DNA of 64,000 nt from Paludisphaera soli (GTDB taxonomy: Bacteria; Planctomycetota; Planctomycetia; Isosphaerales; Isosphaeraceae). Position 1 is the first letter of the stretch. Each line of letters begins with the position of its first letter. Of this stretch, positions 26,363 through 36,049 are shown piece after piece. The stretch spans positions 310,001-374,000 of the forward strand of contig NZ_JAALJI010000003.1 in NCBI RefSeq assembly GCF_011064595.1, given 5' to 3'. The notes under the pieces were generated by a model. The model did not search any database, was not told where the DNA came from, and saw nothing but the letters and a program-made list of their open reading frames with translations. The position numbers were made by a program, and so were the translations under genes.

Positions 26363-27148
26363 ATGCATGTTTCGCTGTTCATCACTTGCTTCAACGACAC
26401 CCTGTTCCCCGGCACGGGCAAGGCCATGGTCGCCCTTCTGGAACGCCTCGGCCACACGGTCGACTTCCCGATGGGCCAGACCTGCTGCGGCCAGATGCAC
26501 TACAACACCGGCTACCAGCGCGAGAGCCTCCCGCTGATGCGACGGTTCGTGGATATCTTCCGGGATTCCGAGGTCGTGGTCTCCCCCTCGGCCTCGTGCG
26601 TCGCCATGGTCCACGAGGCCTATCCGAAGCTCGCCGCCGAGACCGGCGACGCCGGCCTCGTCCGCGAAGTCGAGGCGCTCGTCCCCCGGGTGTTCGAGCT
26701 GACCATGTTCCTGGCCGACAAGCTCGGGGTCGAGGACGTCGGGGCCTACTTCCCGCACCGGGTGACCTTCCACACGACCTGCCATTCCAAGCGGATGCTC
26801 CACATCGGCGACGCCCCGCTGAGGCTGCTGAGGAAGGTGCGCGGGATCGACCTCGTCGAGCTTCCCCGGGTCGACGAGTGCTGCGGGTTCGGCGGGACAT
26901 TCGCCGTCAAGAACGCCGACACGTCGATCGCCATGCTCTCGGACAAGATCCGCTGCGTCCTGGACACCCGCGCCGAGTACTGCGCGTCGGCCGACAACTC
27001 GTGCCTCATGCACATCGGCGGCGGCCTCCATCGCCAGCGAGCGGGGGTCAACCCGATCCACATCGCCGAGATCCTGGCCACGACCGAGGACGGCATGCCG
27101 GCCGGCGGCATCGCGGCGGCCGCGGCGGTCGCCGAAAGGAACGCTTGA
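26363..27148 (+). CDS. lutA: Lactate utilization protein A, (Fe-S)-binding
   Basis: A 261-residue LutA/YkgE protein made of two cysteine-rich domains: 'QTCCGQMHYNTG' in the first half and 'CHSKR' with 'VDECCGFGGTF' in the second, the CCG motifs that bind Fe-S in heterodisulfide-reductase-like subunits. With LutB and LutC it oxidises L-lactate to pyruvate in the cytoplasm. An Ala-rich tail of about 12 residues is extra. Its stop lies two bases before the lutB start, and the lutB ribosome-binding site (GAAAGGA) is inside its last codons, so the genes are translationally coupled. Confidence 0.92.
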   Translation: MHVSLFITCFNDTLFPGTGKAMVALLERLGHTVDFPMGQTCCGQMHYNTGYQRESLPLMRRFVDIFRDSEVVVSPSASCVAMVHEAYPKLAAETGDAGLVREVEALVPRVFELTMFLADKLGVEDVGAYFPHRVTFHTTCHSKRMLHIGDAPLRLLRKVRGIDLVELPRVDECCGFGGTFAVKNADTSIAMLSDKIRCVLDTRAEYCASADNSCLMHIGGGLHRQRAGVNPIHIAEILATTEDGMPAGGIAAAAAVAERNA

Positions 27149-27150
27149 TC

Positions 27151-28680
27151 ATGGCCCGACACGACCCGACGACCAACGCCGAACTGATGTCGCGCGAGGG
27201 GGTCCCCCCCCTCCCCACGAAGCAGCCGGCGATGAGCTTCCAGGACGCGGCGAAGCTCTCCCTGGGAGACTCCCAGCTTCGCTTCAACATGGGGAAGGCC
27301 ACGAACACGATCCGCGGCAAGCGGGTCAAGGTGGTCGAGGAGATGCCCGACTGGGAGGCCCTCCGCGAGGCCGGCCGCGCCATCAAGGATCGGACCCTCC
27401 GCCACCTCGACAAGTACCTCCTCCAGTTCGAAGCCTCGGTGGCCCGCGTCGGCGGCAAGATCCACTGGGCCGCCGACGCCGACGACGCCAACCGGATCGT
27501 CGCCGACCTCGTCAAGGCCCAAGGCGCGAAGGAGGTGGTCAAGATCAAGTCGCTGACCACCGACGAGATCGGGCTCAACGAGGCCCTGGCCCGCGAGGGG
27601 ATCACGGCGCACGAGACGGACCTCGCCGAGCTGATCATCCAGCTGGCCGACGAGCGGTCCTCGCACATCCTCGTCCCCGCCATCCACAAGAGTCGCGCCG
27701 AGATCCGCGAACTGTTCCGTCGCACCCTGGAGAACACCGAGGAGCTGACCGACGACCCCCGGGCCCTCGCCGCGGCCGCCCGCGCGCACCTCCGCAAGAA
27801 GTTCCTGACCGTGCCCGTCGCCGTCAGCGGCGTGAACTTCGGCGTCGCCGAGACCGGCACCGTCTGCATCGTCGAGTCCGAGGGGAACGGCCGGATGTGC
27901 CTGACCCTGCCCAAGGTCCTCATCTCGGTCATGGGCATCGAGAAGGTCGTGCCGACCTGGCGGGACATGGAGGTCTATCTCCAACTGCTCCCGCGGTCGA
28001 GCACCGCCGAGCGGATGAACCCGTACACCTCGTTCTGGACCGGCATCGCCCCTCCGGGCGACGGGCCGGATGAGTTCCACGTCATCCTGCTGGACGACGG
28101 CCGCTCCAAGGTCCTGACGGACCGCGTGGGCCGCCAGGCCCTCGCCTGCATCCGCTGCTCGGCCTGCCTCAACATCTGCCCGGTCTACGAGCGCACCGGC
28201 GGCCACGCCTACAACTCCGTCTATCCCGGACCGATCGGCGCTATCCTGACGCCCCAGCTCGTCGGCGTCGAGAACGCCGGCTCGCTCCCTTATGCATCGT
28301 CGCTCTGCGGGGCCTGCTACGAGGTGTGCCCGGTGAAGATCAACATCCCCGAAGTGCTCGTCCACCTTCGCGGCAAGGTCGTCCGCAAGAAGCAGGAGAC
28401 CCTGCGCGGGCAACTCGCCCCCGAGAACGTGGCGATGAAGACCCTGGGCCGCGTCTTCGCCTCGCCCCGACGCTATGCGGCGATGCAGAAGATGGGCCGG
28501 CAGGGGCAGAAGTTGATGGTCAAGGGGGGGGTGATCGAACGCATCCCCGGCTACCTCGGCGGCTGGACTTCCGTCCGCGACGTCTACCCGATCGCCCCCC
28601 AGACCTTCCGCGAGTGGTGGAAGCAGCGCGAGCGCAAGGTCCTGCCCAAGCAGCCCCCTCGCGAGGAGACCCGGCCATGA
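27151..28680 (+). CDS. lutB: Lactate utilization iron-sulfur protein B
   Basis: A 509-residue LutB/YkgF protein. The N-terminal LUD domain (about residues 60-300) resembles LutC. It is followed by two [4Fe-4S] ferredoxin-type clusters, 'CIRCSACLNICPVY' (near residue 331) and 'CGACYEVCPVKI' (near residue 388), and a C-terminal DUF3390-like tail. It passes electrons from lactate oxidation towards the quinone pool. It overlaps lutC by four bases (ATGA). The protein is of normal length with all eight cluster cysteines. Confidence 0.93.
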   Translation: MARHDPTTNAELMSREGVPPLPTKQPAMSFQDAAKLSLGDSQLRFNMGKATNTIRGKRVKVVEEMPDWEALREAGRAIKDRTLRHLDKYLLQFEASVARVGGKIHWAADADDANRIVADLVKAQGAKEVVKIKSLTTDEIGLNEALAREGITAHETDLAELIIQLADERSSHILVPAIHKSRAEIRELFRRTLENTEELTDDPRALAAAARAHLRKKFLTVPVAVSGVNFGVAETGTVCIVESEGNGRMCLTLPKVLISVMGIEKVVPTWRDMEVYLQLLPRSSTAERMNPYTSFWTGIAPPGDGPDEFHVILLDDGRSKVLTDRVGRQALACIRCSACLNICPVYERTGGHAYNSVYPGPIGAILTPQLVGVENAGSLPYASSLCGACYEVCPVKINIPEVLVHLRGKVVRKKQETLRGQLAPENVAMKTLGRVFASPRRYAAMQKMGRQGQKLMVKGGVIERIPGYLGGWTSVRDVYPIAPQTFREWWKQRERKVLPKQPPREETRP

Positions 28681-29339
28681 CCCCGCCCCGAGAGACCGTC
28701 CTGGCCAGGATCCGCGCCGCCCTGACGGACGTTCCGACGCTCGAACGCCCCGAAGACGTCGTGATCGATCGGTCCTACCGGCACATCGACGACGAGCCCG
28801 AACGAGCACGCCTCGAACGATTCATCGAGAGGGTCCGCGAGTACAAGGCTCGGGTCAAGGTCGCCCGGGCCGACGACCTTTCAAGGGCGATCGCCGAGTC
28901 GTGCGCCGAGAGGGGCGTCGCCCGCCTCGTCACACCGGCTGACCTCCCCGACGGGTGGGCGCCGCCGGGAGTCGAATTGATCCGAGAGCCCGGCCTGACG
29001 AACGACGAGTTGGAGCGGAGCGACGGCGTCCTGACCGCGTGCGCCCTGGGGATCGCCCAGACCGGGACGGTGGTCCTCGACAGCGGACCCGGCCAGGGCC
29101 GACGGGCGATCTCCCTCGTGCCGGACTACCACCTCTGCGTGGTCTTCGATCGACAGGTCGTCGGCCTGGTCCCCGAGGCCGTCGTGAGGCTCCAGGCCGC
29201 GGCCGAGTCCCCCGCGCGGCCGATCACGTTCATCTCCGGGCCGTCGGCCACGTCCGACATCGAGCTCAACCGCGTCGAAGGCGTCCACGGCCCCCGGACC
29301 CTGGAAGTCATCGTCGTGACCGAGCTGGACGTCTCCTGA
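28677..29339 (+). CDS. lutC: Lactate utilization protein C
   Basis: A 220-residue LUD-domain protein (LutC/YkgG), the third subunit of the lactate oxidation system. The start is the ATG in the ATGA overlap with lutB. Conserved stretches are 'GIAQTGTVVLDS', 'LVPDYHLCVV' and 'FISGPSATSDIELNRVEGVHGP', the family signature at the C-terminus. The operon ends here, facing citrate synthase across a hairpin. No lactate permease or LutR regulator is in the window. Confidence 0.92.
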   Translation: MTPPRETVLARIRAALTDVPTLERPEDVVIDRSYRHIDDEPERARLERFIERVREYKARVKVARADDLSRAIAESCAERGVARLVTPADLPDGWAPPGVELIREPGLTNDELERSDGVLTACALGIAQTGTVVLDSGPGQGRRAISLVPDYHLCVVFDRQVVGLVPEAVVRLQAAAESPARPITFISGPSATSDIELNRVEGVHGPRTLEVIVVTELDVS

Positions 29340-29351
29340 GCCCGGAGGCTC

Positions 29352-29392
29352 GCTGATTTCTGGAGGCGGGAACGCACCCCCGCCTTCGCGAA

Positions 29393-29397
<5 letters not shown>
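29352..29397. terminator. Convergent hairpin between lutC and citrate synthase
   Basis: GCTGATT (29352-29358) pairs with AATCAGC (29391-29397), with a second inner stem AGGCGGG/CCCGCCT. It fills the 53-base gap between two converging genes and reaches into the last codon of citrate synthase. It lacks a clear T-tract, so termination is likely but not certain. Confidence 0.45.
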
Positions 29398-30718
<1,321 letters not shown>

Positions 30719-30884
30719 GGACGGACCCTCGACGGGGAGCCAGGGAAGAGCGGGGAAGGCGATCGCGGAGCGGGCCTCGCCTCGAATCGGGGAGGGTTTG
30801 CGGCCGAGGCGTCGGGGGCGGGGGCGGGAGGGCGCGAGCGGCGGGCGGGCCTGGGGCCGCGCCCGCCGCTCGGGGATTTCGGCG

Positions 30885-32441
30885 TCAGCCGCGCTTGGCG
30901 ACGACGGTGGAGCCGTCGGGGGTGGCGTCGGAGGAGTAGTCGAACCACTTGGGGTCGAACTCGATCCGGCGGTTCTCGCGCATGGCGATGTTGGTGGTCA
31001 GCGCGATGACCGCGTCGGCCAGGGCGACCTCGCCCTTGCAGCGGGGCTGGTGCTCCGAGTCGGCGTGGAAGTTGGAGGCGTCGCCGTGGCGGACGCAGTA
31101 GGCGAAGTGCTCCAGCTCCTCGCGGTAGCCGCGGGAGGGGTCGGCCGTGGCCAGGCCGCCGATCGCCGTCGCGGCGCTGGGGCCGGCGGTGCTCGGGCTT
31201 GTCTCCAGGACCGGCTTCTTGTTCTGGGTCTCGACGGTGACGCTGGTCGTCTTCGAGAGGGCGGCGGCGCCGGCCTCCTTGTACAGGAGGATCTCCTTCT
31301 CCTGATAGACGACCATGGTCCCCTTCGAGCCCATGACCTGCTCGCCGTATCCGTCGAACGAGTTGGTGTTGATGGACGAATACGTCACGACGATGCGGTC
31401 CTTCGCGTCGGTCCCGGGGAACTCGAACATCGTGAAGACGTGGTCGTCCGCCTCGCGGCCGTCCTTGTAGAAGAAGTTGCCGCCGACGCCGGTGACGGCG
31501 ATCGGGTGCTTCTTGCCCAGGAAGATCGAGCAGGCGTCGAGCTGGTGGCTCCCTAGCTCGGCCATCAGGCCGGCGCCCGTGCGGTTGTAGAGCCGCCAAT
31601 TGATCAGCTCGTCCAGGCTCTTGTAGCCGTAGGCGGCGAAGTCGATGCTCTTGTCGTCGTCGGGGTAGATCCGCTTCCAGGAGTCCTGGTAGATCAGGTT
31701 GCCCTTCTCGTCGTGCATGTACTGCGGGAGCCCGGTCGCCATGTCGTAGATCGGGCTGCCGGACGCGTCGCGAGCGACGCGGGGCTGGGCGTTGTTGCGG
31801 TGCCAGAGCGCGCGGATGTGGCGGACCTCGCCGAGCACGCCGTTGGTGAGCAGGAAGTTGGCGTTGTCGTAGAGCGCCGAGTAGTGCCGCTGGTGGCCGA
31901 CGGCCAGGAGCTTGTTGGTCTCCCGGGCGACCCGGCACATCTCCTTGCACTCGCCGATCGAGTGCGCCATCAGCTTCTCGGTGAAGACGTGCTTGCCAGC
32001 CTTCATGGCCTCGATGGCGACCGGGGCGTGCAGCCAGAGCGGCAGGGCGATGACGACGACCTCGACGTCCGGGTCGGCGTACATCTCCTCCTTGTTCTGA
32101 TACTGCTTGATGGTCTTGGCGGCGGCCTCGCCGTATTGCTTGTGGGTGGCGAACTCCTTGCGGGCCCGCACCTGCTGCGACGGCCGGATGTCGCAGAAGC
32201 CGACGAAGTCCATGTAGTCGCGGTTGTGGTAGCGGATCATGGCCTGGCAGCCTTCGTCGCCGGTGCCGATGATCGCGGCCTTGACCGGGGGCTTGTCTCC
32301 CAGGCCCTGGTAGCCGAAGTAGTACGCCCCCATGGCGGGCGCGGCGGCGGCGGCGGCCAGCCAGTCGCGGCGGCTCATGCCCAGGGCCCGGTTCGCGTTC
32401 TCGCGGCCCAGAATACGCTGCTCGGCGGTCAGATTCGTCAT
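30885..32441 (-). CDS. Gfo/Idh/MocA family oxidoreductase with Tat signal
   Basis: A 518-residue NAD(P)-dependent dehydrogenase of the Gfo/Idh/MocA superfamily. A twin-arginine signal ('SRRDWLAAAAAAP', residues 24-36) indicates export in folded form, common for planctomycete members. The Rossmann motif is 'IIGTGDEG' and the catalytic Lys is in 'FTEKLMAH'. The C-terminal alpha/beta domain holds 'AELGSHQLDAC'. The substrate is likely a sugar or inositol derivative, unknown here. It is 42 bases downstream of the DoxX gene and probably in one operon with it and ApbE. Confidence 0.9.
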   Translation of the reverse strand: MTNLTAEQRILGRENANRALGMSRRDWLAAAAAAPAMGAYYFGYQGLGDKPPVKAAIIGTGDEGCQAMIRYHNRDYMDFVGFCDIRPSQQVRARKEFATHKQYGEAAAKTIKQYQNKEEMYADPDVEVVVIALPLWLHAPVAIEAMKAGKHVFTEKLMAHSIGECKEMCRVARETNKLLAVGHQRHYSALYDNANFLLTNGVLGEVRHIRALWHRNNAQPRVARDASGSPIYDMATGLPQYMHDEKGNLIYQDSWKRIYPDDDKSIDFAAYGYKSLDELINWRLYNRTGAGLMAELGSHQLDACSIFLGKKHPIAVTGVGGNFFYKDGREADDHVFTMFEFPGTDAKDRIVVTYSSINTNSFDGYGEQVMGSKGTMVVYQEKEILLYKEAGAAALSKTTSVTVETQNKKPVLETSPSTAGPSAATAIGGLATADPSRGYREELEHFAYCVRHGDASNFHADSEHQPRCKGEVALADAVIALTTNIAMRENRRIEFDPKWFDYSSDATPDGSTVVAKRG

Positions 32442-32483
32442 CCCAAGCTCCTCAGAGATCGATAAGCGTCATTCGGGGTCGAG

Positions 32484-33566
32484 TCACGAAACGGACCGTT
32501 CCAGGTTCCGGGACGAGCCGGCGGCCGTGCGGTCTTCGTCGCCTTCGAGGAGCCCCTCGCGACGGGCGAGGCGGCGACGGCGACGGCCGCCGAAGAAGAG
32601 GGCGTCCAGACCCACCCAGTGCGCGCTCGGCGTGGCCGCGATCAGTAGGCAGGCGATCAGCTCGATGAGGTTCTTGCTGACGATCCAGTAGTGCCCCTCC
32701 ACCTTCGGGCTCTCGGGCAGGCCCGGCCAGGGGGGCATGGAGAAGTAGATCATCGCCAGGAACCCCGCCGCCGCCAGGGCCGAGAGGGGGGTCAGGAAGC
32801 CCAGGATCAGGCACGCCCCCATCAGGATCAGCCCGTACATGGTCAGTACGTTGGCCACGTCCAGAAAGGTCGTCGGCGGCTGATATTCGGCTCGACGGGC
32901 CAACCATCCCTCGTACTTCGCGGCGGCCTTCGGCGGGAGCGAAGACTTCAGCCAGGCCATGTCGAGCCAGGAGGTGCGGGCCTGCTTCTGGTCGGGCGGG
33001 ACCAGCCCGACGACGGCCGTCTTGAGATCATCGCCCTGGGCCACGATCGGCGCGGTGAGCGTCTTCCGCTCGGCGTTGAGCGCCTGCCGGGCCTCCCAGG
33101 CCCGCTCGCGTTCGAAGGACATGGACTTGGGGTCGCGCTCGACCAGCATGGCCTCGCGGAGGTCGTGCAGGTACTTGTCGCGGCCCTGAACGTTCACGGG
33201 GTTGTGAAACCAGTAGTCGGCCCAGACGTAGGCGTCGTCAAGGAGGATCTTCGCCTTCCCCTTCTGGTCCTCGTCGAAGTCGTAGTGGCGGCCGATCCCG
33301 TCCACCATGTCGGCCCAGGACTTCTTGAGTCGAGCCTGGTCCAGCATCTCCAGGCCATTGGCGTCCGGCAGCATCCCCCGGAAGTAGGGGGCCATCGGCC
33401 CGCTGGAGTTCCGCAGGTAGATCTCGGCCGAGAACGGCTTGCCGTGCTCGCCCGACTCGTACTTGTCGAGCCCCTCGGTGAGGAAGTGCCAGCCGATCGC
33501 GATCCGGAGCAGGACGAGGAAGAGCGCCCCGAGGAAACCTATCTGGTAGCGTCTGGCGGCGTTCAG
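32484..33566 (-). CDS. DoxX family membrane protein with large extracytoplasmic insert
   Basis: Read from CTG at 33566 the protein has 360 residues and begins with a good transmembrane helix ('YQIGFLGALFLVLLRIAIGW', residues 7-26). The first ATG in frame, at 33395, would remove this helix and 57 residues. No ATG, GTG or TTG lies between the stop at 33582-33584 and that ATG, and AAAGGAGG stands six bases ahead of the CTG. A soluble, charged insert (about residues 50-220) separates helix 1 from the remaining DoxX helices ('VLTMYGLILMGACLILGF' onward). DoxX proteins act in membrane redox; the insert is unusual. Operon: ApbE, this gene, Gfo/Idh/MocA. Confidence 0.78.
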   Translation of the reverse strand: MNAARRYQIGFLGALFLVLLRIAIGWHFLTEGLDKYESGEHGKPFSAEIYLRNSSGPMAPYFRGMLPDANGLEMLDQARLKKSWADMVDGIGRHYDFDEDQKGKAKILLDDAYVWADYWFHNPVNVQGRDKYLHDLREAMLVERDPKSMSFERERAWEARQALNAERKTLTAPIVAQGDDLKTAVVGLVPPDQKQARTSWLDMAWLKSSLPPKAAAKYEGWLARRAEYQPPTTFLDVANVLTMYGLILMGACLILGFLTPLSALAAAGFLAMIYFSMPPWPGLPESPKVEGHYWIVSKNLIELIACLLIAATPSAHWVGLDALFFGGRRRRRLARREGLLEGDEDRTAAGSSRNLERSVS

Positions 33567-33572
33567 GGGACG

Positions 33573-33580
33573 CCTCCTTT
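33573..33580 (-). promoter_or_regulatory. Strong ribosome-binding site selecting a CTG start
   Basis: AAAGGAGG on the minus strand ends six bases before CTG at 33566. It is the only strong site in the 31-base gap after ApbE and decides the start of the DoxX gene. Confidence 0.65.
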
Positions 33581-33597
33581 CTACGTTCGTGAGGCGG

Positions 33598-34662
33598 TCA
33601 GGAGGAAGCGAAGTCTTGCGGGCCCAGGCCCATCGCGACGACGCGAGGGGAGCGGTCGGCGGGCCCTCGCTCGACGAACACGACGCCGACGTCGGGACGC
33701 CTGGCGACGAGGTCCCGCCCGGCTTCGGGCCCGAGGACGTACAGGGCCGTCGAGAGCGCGTCGGCCTCGGCGGCGGTGGGGGCGAGGACGGTCACGCTCG
33801 ACGGGCCGTCGGCCGGCTCGCCGGTGCGCGGGTCGAGGATGTGGCCGTACGAGCGGCCCTCGGCCTCGAATCGCTGGTAGGCGCCGCCCGAGGTCCCGAC
33901 CGCCCGGTTCCGGACCCGGAACACCCCCAGGGGGGATTCGGGGTCGGACGGGTTCTGGAGGGCGATCTCCCAGCGGCCGGCGAACCGCCCGGGGGGGGAG
34001 CCGAGGGCGAACAGGCTCGATTGGCCCCCGTGCACCAGGGCCGACGTCGGCAGGACGTGGCCGCGGAGGACGTCGACGGCGCGGTCGATCGCGTAGCCCT
34101 TGCCGATGCTCCCGAAGTTCACGACCAGCCCCGGGGTCTCGAAGCCGACGGTGCGGCGCGCCCGGTCCAGCCGCAGCTTGCTCCAGCCGGTCCTCGCCAT
34201 GGCGTCGGCCCGCTCCGCGTCGCTCGGCACGCGCTTCGGGCCCCGGACGAATCCCCAGGCCTCGGAGAGCGCCCCGGCGGTCACGTCGTAGGCCCCCCCG
34301 CTCCACTCGGAGACGGCGCGGGCCAGTTCCAGGAGATCGAACAGACCAGGCTCCACCTCGACGGGCCCTTCATGGGCGGAGCGGTTGAGGCGGCTGACTT
34401 CGGAGTCGTCGCGATACACCGTGAGCTGGGCTTCGAGGGCCTCGATCCGGTCGAGCGCGCGGGAGGCCAGCTCGACCGCGCCGAGCAGGCGGGCGCCGAG
34501 CCGGATCTCGAAGAACGAGCCCATGCCGGGGCGATGCACGCGGAGCAGGTCGGAGGGCCCGACGGCCCCGGGCGTGTGGGATCCGGCCCCACGCGCCTCG
34601 GCCCCCAGGCGTCGGAGACGCATGAGGTCGCGACGATTCACTCCGCTTCGTGGAGCCTTCAC
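33598..34662 (-). CDS. apbE: FAD:protein FMN transferase (ApbE family)
   Basis: A 354-residue ApbE. Flavin-binding and metal motifs are present: 'GSIGKGYAID', 'LVHGGQSS', 'HILDPRTGEP' and the Mg2+-binding 'ADALSTALYVLG'. The enzyme attaches FMN from FAD to a Thr/Ser of exported redox proteins. The N-terminus contains an Arg-rich region ('NRRDLMRLRRLG'). It starts with GTG at 34662; ATG at 34623 is an alternative. No obvious FMN-acceptor motif (D-G-x-T-G-A-T type) was seen in the neighbouring proteins, so its target is elsewhere or divergent. It is the first gene of the ApbE-DoxX-Gfo operon. Confidence 0.9.
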   Translation of the reverse strand: MKAPRSGVNRRDLMRLRRLGAEARGAGSHTPGAVGPSDLLRVHRPGMGSFFEIRLGARLLGAVELASRALDRIEALEAQLTVYRDDSEVSRLNRSAHEGPVEVEPGLFDLLELARAVSEWSGGAYDVTAGALSEAWGFVRGPKRVPSDAERADAMARTGWSKLRLDRARRTVGFETPGLVVNFGSIGKGYAIDRAVDVLRGHVLPTSALVHGGQSSLFALGSPPGRFAGRWEIALQNPSDPESPLGVFRVRNRAVGTSGGAYQRFEAEGRSYGHILDPRTGEPADGPSSVTVLAPTAAEADALSTALYVLGPEAGRDLVARRPDVGVVFVERGPADRSPRVVAMGLGPQDFASS

Positions 34663-34763
34663 GGCGGGGGCCTTTATGCAAGGGAATGCAGTGCGGGCCG
34701 GGCAGGCCCGAGGGTTCGGGGGCCCCGAGGGATCGCGGCTCGCCGGTCGGACGCAGACACTGG

Positions 34764-34793
34764 ATTATAGGAAAAGCCGCAGCGTCGCGTGAA
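34764..34793 (-). promoter_or_regulatory. Candidate promoter of the ApbE-DoxX-Gfo operon
   Basis: On the minus strand: TTCACG (34793-34788), an 18-base spacer and a perfect TATAAT (34769-34764), about 100 bases upstream of the ApbE GTG. In the remaining 34794-35071 stretch, ahead of the small plus-strand gene, nothing else was recognised. Confidence 0.5.
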
Positions 34794-35071
34794 GAGGCCA
34801 AGCCGAGATTCGGCGGGGCCCCGGCGGGATGGGCGGGCCGGACGGGAGGTCGGGCCGCAGGCCGGCGAATCCGCGCGGGGATCCGGGGGAATTCCTGATG
34901 ATCGGGGCCTCCGAGGGCCGATGGATGGTGTCGTCAGGATCGAGCCGGGTGCGTCGAAATCACGTCTTTATCGACGCCCCCAGGACTCTTGCTCGGCCCT
35001 CGAGCGGATCACGAGACGGCCAGGGTCCGCCCGGACCCGAGGTCGCGGCAAAGCACGGAGGACGAAGAACG

Positions 35072-35296
35072 ATGGCGACTGCACGTCTGCGACTCTTCCC
35101 CTACACCGAGGAAGATCACGAGGAAGTCGAGGCTCCGTCCATCCCCATCCGGCTCTGCGACCTCTACCCCCTGCTCGCCCAGGCGTACCGCGACAATTAC
35201 GTCTGGCTCCGCGACTTCGAAAACGACGAACTGCTCGTCAGCGGAGACCTGTACGAGGTGATCCGCGCCTTCTCGAACTGTCGTCCGTCGGCCTGA
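35072..35296 (+). CDS. Small conserved-type hypothetical protein, 74 residues
   Basis: Starts at ATG 35072 with GGAGGA nine bases upstream. The protein is acidic with two Leu/Tyr-rich helices ('LCDLYPLLAQAYRDNYVWL' near residues 29-47; 'DLYEVIRAF' near 59-67). No signal, membrane segment or known motif. Good ribosome-binding site and codon use typical of its neighbours support a real gene. Function unknown. Confidence 0.6.
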   Translation: MATARLRLFPYTEEDHEEVEAPSIPIRLCDLYPLLAQAYRDNYVWLRDFENDELLVSGDLYEVIRAFSNCRPSA

Positions 35297-35476
35297 TCCG
35301 GGACCTGAAGCCTCGCCGCCCGCCTCCGCTAGTCGCCTTCGAGGGTGCGGCCGAGGCGGCCGGGCCTTCGACCTTGTCGCCGCCTCGCGGAAGCGCTAGG
35401 CTAGGTGGGTGGCTCCACAAGGACGTCCCACTCCATCTCGGTCCGACTCGGCACTTCCACGAAGCGAGCTTCCACG

Positions 35477-35857
35477 ATGGTCACCAAGAAAACCAGCACC
35501 GATGAGGCTTTCACGATCGAGCGTCATGGCGACGTGACCGTCATCACGGCGACGCCGGCCCTGGAGAAGCTCTCGTTTCGCCTCGAAGAACAGGCCGCCG
35601 ACCTGATCCTCGACCCCATCCGGAGGCAGGACAACCCGCTGATCGTCTTCGACCTCAGCCGGGTCAACTACTTCGGCTCGATGTTCCTGGCCCTTCTGAT
35701 CCGCACCTGGAAGCTGGCCTCGGCCCACGGCGGCTCGATGGCCCTCTCGGGCGTGACCGCGAGGACCCGCGAACTCCTCAGGGTGACCTCGCTCGACATC
35801 GTGTGGCCGATTTACGACACCCGCAGCGAGGCCGTCGCGGCGTTGGAACTCGACTGA
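35477..35857 (+). CDS. STAS domain protein (anti-sigma factor antagonist-like)
   Basis: A 126-residue single STAS domain. The conserved strand-loop reads 'DLSRVNYFGSMFL', where classical SpoIIAA-type proteins have a D-S-S-G phosphorylation site; only one Ser remains, so phospho-switching may be altered. The ATG at 35477 is chosen; an upstream GTG would add 24 residues without homology. Such proteins act in partner-switching with anti-sigma kinases. No kinase or phosphatase lies adjacent. Confidence 0.8.
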   Translation: MVTKKTSTDEAFTIERHGDVTVITATPALEKLSFRLEEQAADLILDPIRRQDNPLIVFDLSRVNYFGSMFLALLIRTWKLASAHGGSMALSGVTARTRELLRVTSLDIVWPIYDTRSEAVAALELD

Positions 35858-36049
35858 CCGCTCCCGACCGACCCGACCCCCCCGGGTCGGCTTTCGTCGC
35901 CGGACGGCGGCGCCCTCTCGGTGGCGCCGGCGTCCGTCGTCGCGCCTGCCGTTGACAGTTTCGTCCGCCGTCCCGATGATGACCATGAGGCCCTCGGCCG
36001 AATCCCGACGCGATCGCCGATCGTCCCCTTTCCCGGGAGCGGAGCCAAG

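Noticed and set aside
24772-26457. Minus-strand frame opposite the CNNM gene
   Set aside because: Antisense shadow; the plus-strand product has DUF21, CBS and CorC domains.
26746-28809. 687-codon minus-strand frame over lutB
   Set aside because: Antisense to a complete LutB with eight cluster cysteines.
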